Position numbers and translations under genes: made by a program. From contig OZ250155.1 in assembly GCA_965237775.1 (NCBI GenBank), positions 4,154,001-4,218,000 of the forward strand: DNA of 64,000 bases, given 5' to 3'. Below, in pieces: positions 26,967 through 36,731 of this stretch. How positions within the stretch are numbered: position 1 is the stretch's first letter; each line of letters begins with the position of its first letter. The notes beneath the pieces were generated by a model. That model was not told the origin of the DNA, ran no database searches, and saw only the letters and a program-made list of their open reading frames with translations. The stretch is from CATOSP01 sp965237775 (GTDB lineage Bacteria > Chloroflexota > Dehalococcoidia > Lucifugimonadales > UBA3495).

Positions 26967-27676
26967 GGAATCCCGGCCAACAGTTCCTCGATGGCCCGGT
27001 TCACGTCGTCGGGCCGTTCGGCCATTGGGAAATGTCCAGCGTGGTCCAGCTTTAGATACTTGGACCCAGGTACCGCCTGGTGGAGTTCCAACTCGTACTC
27101 CGGGGGCTTTCCAGGGTCGTCGACACCCCTGATGAGGACCAACGGGGCGTTCAGTGTGCCGATCCGGTCCGAAACGTCGAAATTGTCGATGACCACCAGG
27201 TCGTCGTGTTGGGAAATGGGTCCCACTTGCTTGTGGCGCTCGATCAATCGCTGCCTCAGACCGGGATCAACCCACATCATGGCGTGTTCCATGGCCTTTA
27301 GCCAGGACTCGCGCTCCTTTGGGTCTTCCGCGGCCCGCAGGCGGAATTCCAGCCCTCCCGGAGCGCGCTCCTTGCGGCGCATGGCCACCGTCATCAACAC
27401 CAACCCGGACACCTCATCGGGGTAGTCCAGGGCGTACTGAAGGGCGATGCAGGCTCCGAGGGTGAAACCCACGAGCACCAGGTCTTCGCCCCGGTCCTGG
27501 GCCCACAACCAGCCCCGCAGCCACTCCGTGTAACGCTCCACGTCAGGGCAAGCCTTTCCGAGGAGATGGCCCGGTAAGTCTGGGGCCAGGCTCCCCGGGA
27601 AATGCTCCAGTTGGTAAGCGTATCCTTCCCGGCACCCACCAGCGCCGGGACCATGAATAAACACTAATTGACTCAT
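26963..27676 (-). CDS. Alpha/beta hydrolase with Thr at the nucleophile position
   Basis: A 237-aa alpha/beta hydrolase with HGPGAGG near the N-terminus, nucleophile elbow GFTLG (Thr in place of the usual Ser, about residue 72), acid loop RGVDDPG and a C-terminal AGHFPM His. A partial second copy occurs at 59014-59292 and has the same GFTLG motif, so the substitution is conserved within this pair. Upstream is a good promoter placed so close to the ATG that the message should be leaderless. The gene is convergent to, and overlaps by 4 bases, the monooxygenase at 26028. Confidence 0.85.
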   Translation of the reverse strand: MSQLVFIHGPGAGGCREGYAYQLEHFPGSLAPDLPGHLLGKACPDVERYTEWLRGWLWAQDRGEDLVLVGFTLGACIALQYALDYPDEVSGLVLMTVAMRRKERAPGGLEFRLRAAEDPKERESWLKAMEHAMMWVDPGLRQRLIERHKQVGPISQHDDLVVIDNFDVSDRIGTLNAPLVLIRGVDDPGKPPEYELELHQAVPGSKYLKLDHAGHFPMAERPDDVNRAIEELLAGIP

Positions 27677-27682
27677 GGCGCA

Positions 27683-27711
27683 ATTCTAAGAGTGGCCCGC
27701 GTGGTGGTCAA
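27683..27711 (-). promoter_or_regulatory. Sigma-70-type promoter giving a leaderless mRNA
   Basis: On the minus strand TTGACC (27706-27711), a 17-base spacer and TAGAAT (27683-27688) lie just 6 bases before the ATG of the hydrolase. Transcription should begin at about the start codon, and there is no ribosome site. The same boxes, spacer and gap occur before the partial copy at 59014. Confidence 0.75.
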
Positions 27712-28048
27712 GGTGACCTGGCAGCATCCCAAGAGCCTGGTCCGGAGCTTGCGACGCGATGACCATTCCGCTTGATGCCGCACCAGGAACAGAGAGAGCT
27801 CCGGTATATTCAAGTAGGAGGAGGGTTTTGATGACGGGGAGTAGATTAAGCGAGGGCCAGGTCAGCGTTGGTCTATGGACTTCCTCTACAGCAACATGCT
27901 GGATGGCCAGAGGGACAGGGTCCCGATCATAGGATTTGACGATATGACGCGTTCACCGGGAGTGTCCGGGAATCGAGCTGACTCCTTCAGGTCAAGAGCC
28001 GGAACCTAACATTGGCTGTAGTATAGCTTTCGGGGGAAGGGCAAAACC
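27712..28048. other. No convincing gene
   Basis: A strong ribosome-site-like run (AGGAGGAGGG at about 27817) precedes an ATG, but its frame closes quickly. A 44-codon frame from 27875 follows in a different phase. This looks like a decayed small gene, but no family can be named. Confidence 0.4.
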
Positions 28049-28831
28049 ATGATTCATAAGTTGCCGGGCTTAGTAGCAGTCTCGCTCTTGCTCTTGGGCT
28101 TGCTCTCTTCATGTAATAGCGAGCCGCAACCTGCGAGGACTCAACCTACGCAGGCTCCTGCGACTGTCGGGACTCGGTCCGCTGGTCCGACGGCTGGGCC
28201 CACAACCCGCCCAAGGGCCCCAGATCCCTCGTCCCCGGCCTCCTAAGTATTGGATCGGTCCACGCTTACCAGCGCTCCCACCCCTCGGCCCGCCGGGTCT
28301 CCAACGCCGTCGCCAGCGCCACCCTTGATTGTGACCATAGACAAGACCACCCTCGGACGAAACCTGATCGAAAAATTTACTGAGACGGAAATGTCTAGCC
28401 TCAAGCAAGAGGCTGGGAACGAGACATTCAATGCGCGTCTGGAGCAGAAGGTATCGGAGGGGGACGCTTGGTGGACAAAACTCCCGTTTCCCTGTCTTGC
28501 CGGGGGCAGGGCCGTTGATCTCAGCGTTGCGATGATGGCTGGACTTGCCCGAAGGTCGGACCCAGAAGTTCTTGATTGCCTCAGAAGGGCCTTTTCAGAG
28601 TCTGGGGCCGACGCATTCGAGTACATCTTCGGCGGCGAATTCGGCTCCGAAGACCCCATTGAGGCTTTGAGCTTCTCGCTTCGCTTCATACTTTGCCGGC
28701 CTGACGAGACAATCGGCTCACTGGCCGCACAGCGCCTGAAGTTGAGTGGTCTTCCTACGCCCTCCAACCTGAGATGCATATTCGCCGAAATTGAAGTGGA
28801 TGAGTATGCCTCCCGGCATACGCGGGGATAG
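28049..28831 (+). pseudogene. Lipoprotein gene with an in-frame TAA in its proline/threonine linker
   Basis: The start (ATG 28049, GGGGGAAG ribosome site) encodes a signal peptide with lipobox GLLSSC, followed by a P/T/S/A-rich linker. A TAA at 28244-28246 ends the frame, but the same frame continues immediately with more linker (TPRPAGSPTPSPAPP) and a 150-residue globular domain ending at 28831. Continuous frame and matching composition on both sides show a single gene interrupted by one nonsense codon or a base-call error. The domain is unknown. Confidence 0.75.
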
Positions 28832-29610
28832 ACTGCAGCGGGGCGCGATGTATATCGCGCAGGGACACCCGCGCTCCCTAAACCGAGTGAATTAAACCGT
28901 TAAGAAACCACTCGCGTCAAAGGTCGGCTGGCCCCCTTCTGTGCCTCTCATACCGGCGCTCGTAACAGGGTGAGCGCTCAGGCCTAGACCAGACTTGCCC
29001 GGTGGCGCGCTTACTCTGGAAGCTGTGGTAGACATCAGTAGTAATGTCAGGACTGCTTCCAAGGACAGCTCCGGCTCAGGGTTTAGTGGTCGTGGAACCC
29101 ATCGGGTTACTGGTCTCCTGGCACGACAAGCTGTCGTGGGCCTGCTCCTACATACATTGGAGCTTAACATTGGAGCTTAATTCCGGTGGGTGCCGCAGGC
29201 ACAGTCGCACCGCATCCACATCGCAGAGATTATCAGAGCTCTGGACCAGCCTGTCGCTTAAGAGGGCCCGGACCCTCTACTCGGTAATCCGAGGTGCTGC
29301 CACTGCCTCAGTGACGGGCAGGACTCCAGGCGTCATCCGGCTGTTGTGAGCCTTCGGTGGAGGGCTGCTTTCGGGGGCGCCGGACCTACCGCATTCGGGC
29401 TAGTTCGGCTGGCTTCGTGGAAAGCATGGTTCTTGTTCAGACTTGTCCCAGCCCTGTCATTCCGGTGAACTTAGGGAATCCATTGTCAGAATCTGACAGT
29501 TCCGTCAACTGCGATGGCGGATTGCGAGCTCTGTAATGCGGCCTTCGCCCCACCAGCGGCGGGATCGGGATTATTGCGAAAGATCCCCCTGCCGGGTGAC
29601 CGGATTTCCT
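28832..29610. other. Long intergenic stretch without a clear gene
   Basis: Several short frames occur on both strands, none convincing. Visible items are a 13-base tandem pair CATTGGAGCTTAA (29155-29167, 29168-29180) and a 15-base perfect palindrome TGTCAGA-A-TCTGACA (29484-29498) that could be an operator. Composition is mixed; it looks like decayed sequence between the broken lipoprotein and the ybeY operon. Confidence 0.5.
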
Positions 29611-29639
29611 TGATGGCCTATAGCCGCCATGCTATCATT
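29611..29639 (+). promoter_or_regulatory. Candidate promoter of the ybeY-dnaX-recR operon
   Basis: TTGATG, a 17-base spacer and TATCAT lie about 155 bases upstream of the ybeY start. The two boxes each match consensus at four positions. Together with the structured sequence that follows, this would give a leader of about 150 bases. Confidence 0.45.
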
Positions 29640-29671
29640 GGGCCAGCCCTCTCATCCTCCCCGTGAGCTTT

Positions 29672-29790
29672 GTTATTCGCTTGGCAGCCTCGTTTCGACC
29701 TCAATTGGAAGATAATCTCACGTCTTTTTCGATGTTCGTATGTGAGACGCCCGGGGCGACACGATTCTTGCGGTCCGGGAAGCGAATACC
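29672..29790 (+). promoter_or_regulatory. Candidate structured 5' leader of ybeY
   Basis: GTTATTCGCTT (29672-29682) can pair with AAGCGAATACC (29780-29790) over ten of eleven positions. Inside, TCTCAC (29716-29721) pairs with GTGAGA (29742-29747). The closing stem ends 3 bases before the ybeY ATG and borders the only ribosome-site candidate (GGGAAG), so it could limit translation. It does not contain the conserved SRP-RNA loop. Confidence 0.35.
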
Positions 29791-29793
29791 AGG

Positions 29794-30354
29794 ATGAGCG
29801 CCCACCCCCATCCGGTCCATCAGATAGATGTCTCGATTGACGAGCAATTCGCGGGGGAGGTCTCAGAGGGTTGGCTCCGGTCGGTGGTCGAAGTTGGACT
29901 CGACGCCGCGGTTAAGCAACTATCGGGTGTGCAGGTAAGCCTGTTGCTGACGGAGGATAGCATGTTGCGAGAGCTGAACCTGCAATTCCGGGGATTGGGC
30001 GAAGTCACCGACGTACTCTCCTTCTCAATGGAGCACCCGGGGCACTGGGAGGGAGAGTCTAACGAGCCGGATGACAGGTTCCAAAAACCCGGAGAAACCG
30101 ATGAGTTCGCATGGTCGCTGCCTCCGGGAGAACTCCCGCCCCTGGGTGAAGTCGTAGTGTCCTATCCCCAGGCGTCGCGTCAAGCGGCCGAACAGGGCCA
30201 TTCCATCGACAAGGAATTGGCCCATCTGATAATTCACGGGCTCTTGCACCTTGCGGGACACGACCACGAAGAGCCGGAGGAACAGGCCAGGATGCAAGCT
30301 CTGGAGCGGACCGGGATGGACGCGGTGTTCCAGGCGGGGAAAGCGCGCTCATGA
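29794..30354 (+). CDS. ybeY: Endoribonuclease YbeY, rRNA maturation factor
   Basis: A 186-aa zinc-dependent single-strand endoribonuclease acting in 16S rRNA 3' processing and ribosome quality control. The diagnostic motif is H148-GLL-H152-LAG-H156-D-H158, with the three zinc-ligand histidines, preceded by the TDVLSFSM strand typical of the family. Residues 82-115 are an acidic and proline-rich insert, making it a little longer than usual. The stop overlaps the dnaX start (ATGA), opening a five-gene DNA- and RNA-maintenance operon. Confidence 0.93.
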   Translation: MSAHPHPVHQIDVSIDEQFAGEVSEGWLRSVVEVGLDAAVKQLSGVQVSLLLTEDSMLRELNLQFRGLGEVTDVLSFSMEHPGHWEGESNEPDDRFQKPGETDEFAWSLPPGELPPLGEVVVSYPQASRQAAEQGHSIDKELAHLIIHGLLHLAGHDHEEPEEQARMQALERTGMDAVFQAGKARS

Positions 30355-32030
30355 CCACCCAGGTCTACTACCGGAAATGGCGCCCCACCAGCTTCAGTGA
30401 ACTGGTGGGCCAGGAACACGTGGCCACGACCCTGCGCCAGTCCACCAAGCTCGACCGCGTGTCTCACTCATACCTGTTCTGCGGGCCGCGCGGCAGCGGC
30501 AAGACCACCACGGCCCGGATCATGGCCAAGGCCGTCAATTGCCTAGACCTTCAGGATGGCGATCCCTGCAATGCCTGTTCCGTATGCCAGGCGGTCAACG
30601 ACGGCCGGTTCATGGACATTATCGAGCTTGACGCCGCCAGCAACCGAGGCATCAATGAGATCCGGGACATTCGAGATAAGGTAAACTTCGCTCCCGTCCA
30701 GGGCCGCCGCAAGGTCTACATCCTGGACGAGGCGCACATGCTTACCACGGAAGCCTCCAATGCCTTCCTCAAGACCCTGGAAGAACCTCCCGCACACGTG
30801 ATATTTGTCCTCTGTACCACCGAAGCTCATAGAATCCTGGCGACAATCGCTTCCCGGTGCCAAAGGTTCGACTTCCGCCGTATTCCCTCGGAACAGGTTT
30901 ACGGACGACTAGCCGAGATAGCCGAAGCGGAAGGCGTATCGGTGGACCCTGACGCTTTGCGGATGGTCGCCAGGTTCTCCGTGGGCAGCCTTAGAGACGC
31001 CGAGAACCTTCTGGAGCAATTGGTTGTCTCTTACGCCGATGGCGTCGGAGTCAAGCAGGTGGAAGACCTGCTGGGACTCGGCCACGGCGAACGATGGCTG
31101 GAACTCACCAAATTCCTGTTGATGGGCAACACGTCCGGCGCTCTGGGTGTCATCAACGAAGCTGCCTGGGATGGCGTGGACCTGCGTCAGTTGCACCGCC
31201 AGACCACCGAGCTGTTGCGGGCGGCTATGCTCCTGCATTGGGGCTCCGACGCGATCGTTGACCTCCCAGACCAGACCTTGTCCCAGATGAAGGAGTTGGT
31301 GGGCCAGCTTCCTCCCTGGCGGATCGTCAAGGCGCTAAAGGTGTGGGGCGAGGTGAACATGCGCTACGACGCCCCCTCGCCGCTGCCCCTGGAACTGGCT
31401 TCGGTGCAGATTTGCGACGACAGCTTGGCGCAGCCAGTCACAGGTGTGGCCGAGAACCCAAGAGCGCCGGCCCGCACTCCAGCGGCCGGGTCACCGCCGC
31501 CCCCTTCCGCCAGCAACCCACCGCCAGCCCCGGCTCCATCAGTGTCACAAGCTCCTTCGCGTCCCGCCGAACCATCGAGGCCCCCCCGTGACTCCGCGTC
31601 GCCCAGGCCCGTGCCCAACCCCGAGCCGGCGCCCCCAAGAGTGCCCGCGACAGGTGACGGGTCGTTGGCCGCCAACTGGACTGCCGTGGTCAAGACATTG
31701 GGCAGGCACAAGGGCAAGAAGTATAATTTGGGGGCCCTGCTCCGGGATTGTAAGTCGGTGGATGTCTCGATGGAGGATAATACGTTGGTCCTGCCCTTTA
31801 CCCACAGGGCAAACCTGGAGCGGATGGAGGAAGAGATCGGCGACCCCAAATGCCGGCGGCTGGTCGGCGATGCTTTCAACACAGCGTTTGGCGGTACTTA
31901 CGAATTCAGGCTTACTCTACTGGACGACAACCGCGATAACGGCGGCTCATCCGGTGCGGCGCAAAACAGCCCCCTGGTGCGCGTGGCCCTCGGCATGGGC
32001 GCCAGAATTATCGAGGAGGACCCGAAATGA
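30351..32030 (+). CDS. dnaX: DNA polymerase III subunit gamma/tau
   Basis: The clamp-loader ATPase, 559 aa. Walker A is GPRGSGKT (45-52). The zinc module has Cys64, Cys73, Cys76 and Cys79. Walker B is LDEAHM (125-130), and the arginine-finger/sensor segment (TIASRCQRFDFRR) follows. Residues about 375-445 are a proline/alanine/serine-rich linker leading to a small C-terminal tau-like domain. The start overlaps ybeY and the stop overlaps ybaB (ATGA in both), so the three are coupled. Confidence 0.96.
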   Translation: MTTQVYYRKWRPTSFSELVGQEHVATTLRQSTKLDRVSHSYLFCGPRGSGKTTTARIMAKAVNCLDLQDGDPCNACSVCQAVNDGRFMDIIELDAASNRGINEIRDIRDKVNFAPVQGRRKVYILDEAHMLTTEASNAFLKTLEEPPAHVIFVLCTTEAHRILATIASRCQRFDFRRIPSEQVYGRLAEIAEAEGVSVDPDALRMVARFSVGSLRDAENLLEQLVVSYADGVGVKQVEDLLGLGHGERWLELTKFLLMGNTSGALGVINEAAWDGVDLRQLHRQTTELLRAAMLLHWGSDAIVDLPDQTLSQMKELVGQLPPWRIVKALKVWGEVNMRYDAPSPLPLELASVQICDDSLAQPVTGVAENPRAPARTPAAGSPPPPSASNPPPAPAPSVSQAPSRPAEPSRPPRDSASPRPVPNPEPAPPRVPATGDGSLAANWTAVVKTLGRHKGKKYNLGALLRDCKSVDVSMEDNTLVLPFTHRANLERMEEEIGDPKCRRLVGDAFNTAFGGTYEFRLTLLDDNRDNGGSSGAAQNSPLVRVALGMGARIIEEDPK

Positions 32031-32326
32031 ACCGCAACATGATGCGGCAGGCCCAGCGGCTTCAAGCCCAGCTAGAGAAGGTCCAGGAAGAGCTGGAGAC
32101 CATGACCGTTGAGGGAAGTTCCGGCGGCGGTGTGGTCAAGGTCGTGATGTCCGGTAAACAGGTGGTGGAGTCGGTGACCATCGAGCCCGAAGCCGCCGAA
32201 GATGTTGACCTGCTGCAAGACCTGGTAGCCGCAGCGGTGAACGACGCTTTCACCAAGACCCAGGACATGGCCTCCGAAAAGATGGGCGCGATCACCGGAG
32301 GCTTGAAGATTCCCGGACTGGGGTAA
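32027..32326 (+). CDS. YbaB/EbfC-family nucleoid-associated protein
   Basis: A 99-aa DNA-binding protein. The N-terminal helix (MMRQAQRLQAQLEKVQEELE) and the GGGVVKVVMSGKQVVESVTIEPEA strand pair are the family pattern. YbaB dimers bind DNA broadly and help compact the nucleoid. The conserved gene order dnaX-ybaB-recR supports the call. Confidence 0.94.
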   Translation: MNRNMMRQAQRLQAQLEKVQEELETMTVEGSSGGGVVKVVMSGKQVVESVTIEPEAAEDVDLLQDLVAAAVNDAFTKTQDMASEKMGAITGGLKIPGLG

Positions 32327-32333
32327 TCCTGGC

Positions 32334-32948
32334 ATGAGCATGGGACCCCTCCCCGCGGCGTCCCCTTCCCTGGCCAGGCTGGTGCAGGAGCTTCACAAAC
32401 TCCCGGGCATTGGGCCCAAGAGCGCTCAGCGGTTGGCCTACCACATCATTCGCACGCCCGAAGATGAAGCCCTGGCTTTGGCCGACGCCATTACCGGGGT
32501 CAAGCGGAACATCGTCCTCTGCCAGGAGTGCCAGAACCTCACCGACAACTCCCCCTGCTTGATATGTGACGAGCCCAGGCGTAACAGAGGCCAACTCTGT
32601 GTGGTGGAAGACCCCCTTGACGTGCTGGCGATGGAACGGACCCGCTGCTATTCAGGGCTATATCACGTGCTGCACGGTGTCATTTCACCCTTGAACGGTG
32701 TCAGGCCCGACGATCTCAAGCTTAAGGAATTGTTCGAACGGGTGGGCGGCGGCCAGGTTGAAGAGATGGTCATAGCCACCAACCCTACACTGGAAGGCGA
32801 GGCCACGGCGATGTACATCCGGCGTCACCTGGCGGGGACCGGCATGAAGATAACCCACCTGGCGCGGGGCCTGCCCGTGGGCGGCTCGCTGGAGTACACC
32901 GACGACCAGACCCTTAGCAGGGCGTTCCAGGGTCGGCAGGAGCTATAG
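32334..32948 (+). CDS. recR: Recombination mediator RecR
   Basis: A 204-aa ring-forming protein that acts with RecO (and RecF) to load RecA on gapped DNA. It has the helix-hairpin-helix KLPGIGPKSAQRLA (22-35), the zinc finger Cys63, Cys66, Cys75 and Cys78, and the Toprim domain (VVEDPLDVLAME; IATNPTLEGEATA). Either Met1 or Met3 may be the start. It sits 7 bases after ybaB and 1 base before recO. Confidence 0.96.
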   Translation: MSMGPLPAASPSLARLVQELHKLPGIGPKSAQRLAYHIIRTPEDEALALADAITGVKRNIVLCQECQNLTDNSPCLICDEPRRNRGQLCVVEDPLDVLAMERTRCYSGLYHVLHGVISPLNGVRPDDLKLKELFERVGGGQVEEMVIATNPTLEGEATAMYIRRHLAGTGMKITHLARGLPVGGSLEYTDDQTLSRAFQGRQEL

Positions 32949-32949
32949 G

Positions 32950-33729
32950 ATGGCTCCGCCGCGCACGTATCATTGCGAAGCCCTGGCCCTTAAGCATGTC
33001 CCCATCGGCGAGACCGATCTGCTGGTCACATTCTATACCCGCGACCGTGGCAAACTCCGGGCCGTGGCAAGGGGCGCTAGGCGTTCCAACAGCAAGTTGG
33101 TAGGTCACGTGGAACCGCTGACTCAAGCGGCCCTGTCCCTAGCTCGCGGGCGGACCCTCGACTACGTGACCCAGGTACAGGTGATCGAGAGCTTCGGCGC
33201 ACTGAAATCCGACCTTGAATCTATTTCCAGAGGCTTTTACGTTGCCGAGTTGGTTGACGGGTTCGGCTCGGAAAACGGGGCTAACGAACCTCTGTACAAC
33301 CTGGCGTTAGACACGCTTCACGCCGTCTCCGGTGGTACGGATGTTGAACTGCCCTTGCGTTGCTTCGATCTCCAGCTTCTTGGTGTATCCGGGCTGAAGC
33401 CGGAGTTGTATCGATGCGTGGAGTGCCGTAATGAGCTTCTACCCGGCCGCCACCGGTTCAGCCCCGGACTCGGGGGGACCCTCTGCCTGGACTGTCGGCC
33501 TCCGGACGCGAATGTCTTGCCTTTACCCGTGCAAGTACTCAAGGTGTTGCGCCTCCTGGACCGGAGCCGTCCAGGGAGTCTTCAGCCGTTGCGGATGAGC
33601 GATAACCTGAAAAAAGACCTACAAAGTCTGCTGGAATTAACCCTTGAATACTGGTTGGACTTTCAAATTCGTTCAAATGCGTTCATAGAACAGCTTCATA
33701 ACGAAGCCCACTCTGCGGTATATACGTAG
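32950..33729 (+). CDS. recO: DNA repair protein RecO
   Basis: A 259-aa partner of RecR. It has an OB-fold N-terminus (CEALALKHVPIGETDLLVTFYTRDRGKLRAVARGARR) and a central helical domain. The zinc finger consists of Cys pairs CVEC and CLDC (about 156-159 and 179-182). The ATG start directly follows recR, and the stop ends the operon before a biotin carboxylase gene. Confidence 0.94.
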   Translation: MAPPRTYHCEALALKHVPIGETDLLVTFYTRDRGKLRAVARGARRSNSKLVGHVEPLTQAALSLARGRTLDYVTQVQVIESFGALKSDLESISRGFYVAELVDGFGSENGANEPLYNLALDTLHAVSGGTDVELPLRCFDLQLLGVSGLKPELYRCVECRNELLPGRHRFSPGLGGTLCLDCRPPDANVLPLPVQVLKVLRLLDRSRPGSLQPLRMSDNLKKDLQSLLELTLEYWLDFQIRSNAFIEQLHNEAHSAVYT

Positions 33730-33798
33730 GCAAATCTACCTAACACCCTGGAAAACCAGCCGCCACGGACTGGTGCGAAGGGTTCACGAGGTTTGTCG

Positions 33799-35345
<1,547 letters not shown>

Positions 35346-35355
<10 letters not shown>

Positions 35356-35789
35356 CCTCTCTCCGTATCCGGGTCGGCGACCACTGGTATTCAGTCGAAG
35401 TTGGCGACCTATCATATTCCCCTGTAGAGGTAACCGTGGAGGGGGAGACCATCTACGTCGAGGTCGATGGGCTTCCCTCTAGGCCGCCTCCTGGCCCGCG
35501 TCCCCAACGCCGCAGCCCCACTGAAATTGTCCAGCCCCCACCTCGCCGCCCGGGTGGCGCTGCCTCCGATCCTTCCGATGGCAATCTACGCAGTCCTATG
35601 GCGGGCCGCGTTATCGCCATCATGGTCCGTCCCGGAGACCAGGTGTCTGTGGGAGATGAGGTGTGCGTGGTCGAGGCGATGAAGATGGAACAGAGCATCC
35701 GGGCGGTGCGCAGCGGGGTGGTCAAGGCCATTCACGTCCAACCCATGGACTCAGTGAGTGCCAACGACCCGCTAATCGAGCTAGAATAA
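35346..35789 (+). CDS. Biotin carboxyl carrier protein
   Basis: A 147-aa biotinyl protein. The biotinylation motif is EAMKMEQ with Lys113. The C-terminal barrel (LRSPMAGRVIAIMVRPGDQVSVGDEV) is typical, and residues about 43-75 form a proline-rich swinging linker. The TTG start overlaps the end of the carboxylase gene by ten bases, implying coupling. No carboxyltransferase gene is in the window, so the acceptor (acetyl-CoA, propionyl-CoA, pyruvate or another) is undetermined. Confidence 0.9.
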
Positions 35790-35849
35790 CTCCGCCATTC
35801 CGGTCACCCCAGGCTGATTGGCCCAACCAGATTCACGGAGTACAGAAGC

Positions 35850-36416
35850 ATGGATACAGTGAGCTTTACACGTATGGTCGATGGCACCGCCGAGGACTAT
35901 GAGCTTCTGGCAAAAGCGGAGGACGAGTTGGCCGCCGGAGTTGCCGACCGGGTGTTGGAGCAACTTCGGGCCCTCAAGAGCTCCTTTGGCGGATACAAGG
36001 TCGACCGGCTAGAGCATTCCCTCCAGTGCGCCACCCGCGCCCGGCGGGACGGCGCTGACGAGGAGACGGTCGCCGCCGCGTTGCTCCACGACATAGGTGA
36101 CTTGCTCGCCCCCCACAATCACAGTGAGATGGCCGCCGCGGTCCTGCGCCCCTACGTGTCGGAAAAGACCTACTGGATTCTCAGGCAGCATGGGCTCTTC
36201 CAAATGTATTACTATGCCCATCACACCGGCGGAGACCGGAACGTTCGCGACCGGTACCGCGACCACCCCTACTACGACGCCACCGTCGAGTTTTGCGAGA
36301 AGTGGGACCAATCTTCCTTCGATCCCGAGTACGAGTCCGACCCGCTGGAGAGCTTCGAACCCATGGTGAGACGCCTGTTCGCCAGGGAGCCCTTTAGTCT
36401 CCAGCCAGGCCGGTAA
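35850..36416 (+). CDS. HD-domain protein, possible diiron oxygenase (PhnZ/MIOX-like) or phosphohydrolase
   Basis: A 188-aa HD-superfamily protein. Potential metal ligands are His56, the His80-Asp81 pair in LLHDIGD, His91, His114 and Asp153. The VSEKTYWILRQHGLFQMYYY segment and the compact size resemble the phosphonate-operon HD group (PhnZ-like mixed-valent diiron oxygenases) more than nucleotide phosphohydrolases, but ligand spacing is not identical to PhnZ as I know it. Neighbours (DUF2277 and FMN hydroxyacid oxidase) give an oxidative context. Activity is unresolved. Confidence 0.75.
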   Translation: MDTVSFTRMVDGTAEDYELLAKAEDELAAGVADRVLEQLRALKSSFGGYKVDRLEHSLQCATRARRDGADEETVAAALLHDIGDLLAPHNHSEMAAAVLRPYVSEKTYWILRQHGLFQMYYYAHHTGGDRNVRDRYRDHPYYDATVEFCEKWDQSSFDPEYESDPLESFEPMVRRLFAREPFSLQPGR

Positions 36417-36450
36417 GGAAGACGCACCTAGCACTATTAGGAGGCCGGGA

Positions 36451-36672
36451 ATGTGCCCGAGCATCAAGGTATTGCGGACCTTGGACGAACAGCCAGACCA
36501 GGCCGAGGTCCGCGAAGCGGCCTTGCAATACGTGCGCAAGATCAGCGGCTACCGCAGCCCCTCCCGCGCCAACGCGGAAGTCTTTGAAGCCGCCATCGAT
36601 GAAATCGCGGAGGCTTCCCGGAAGCTGCTCGCTTCTTTGACCACCCGTTCCGCTGCCAAGTCCGAGTCGTAG
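36451..36672 (+). CDS. DUF2277 family protein
   Basis: A 73-aa protein with the family pattern: Met-Cys start, IKVLRTLD, E-V-R-E-A-A-L-Q-Y-V-R-K-I-S-G, PSRAN and a helical tail with AIDEIAEASRKLL. Function is unknown. AGGAGG lies upstream. It sits between the HD-domain and hydroxyacid oxidase genes, all plus strand, possibly one operon. Confidence 0.88.
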   Translation: MCPSIKVLRTLDEQPDQAEVREAALQYVRKISGYRSPSRANAEVFEAAIDEIAEASRKLLASLTTRSAAKSES

Positions 36673-36731
36673 CCAAGTCTTCGGCACGGACCAACCCAAC
36701 CACGTTCACACTTCCAACGGAGGTGACCTTT

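Noticed and set aside
29641..29793. Possible SRP RNA upstream of dnaX
   Set aside because: Gene order is suggestive, but the conserved domain IV loop sequence (GGAAG near AGCAG) is missing from the centre of the structure.
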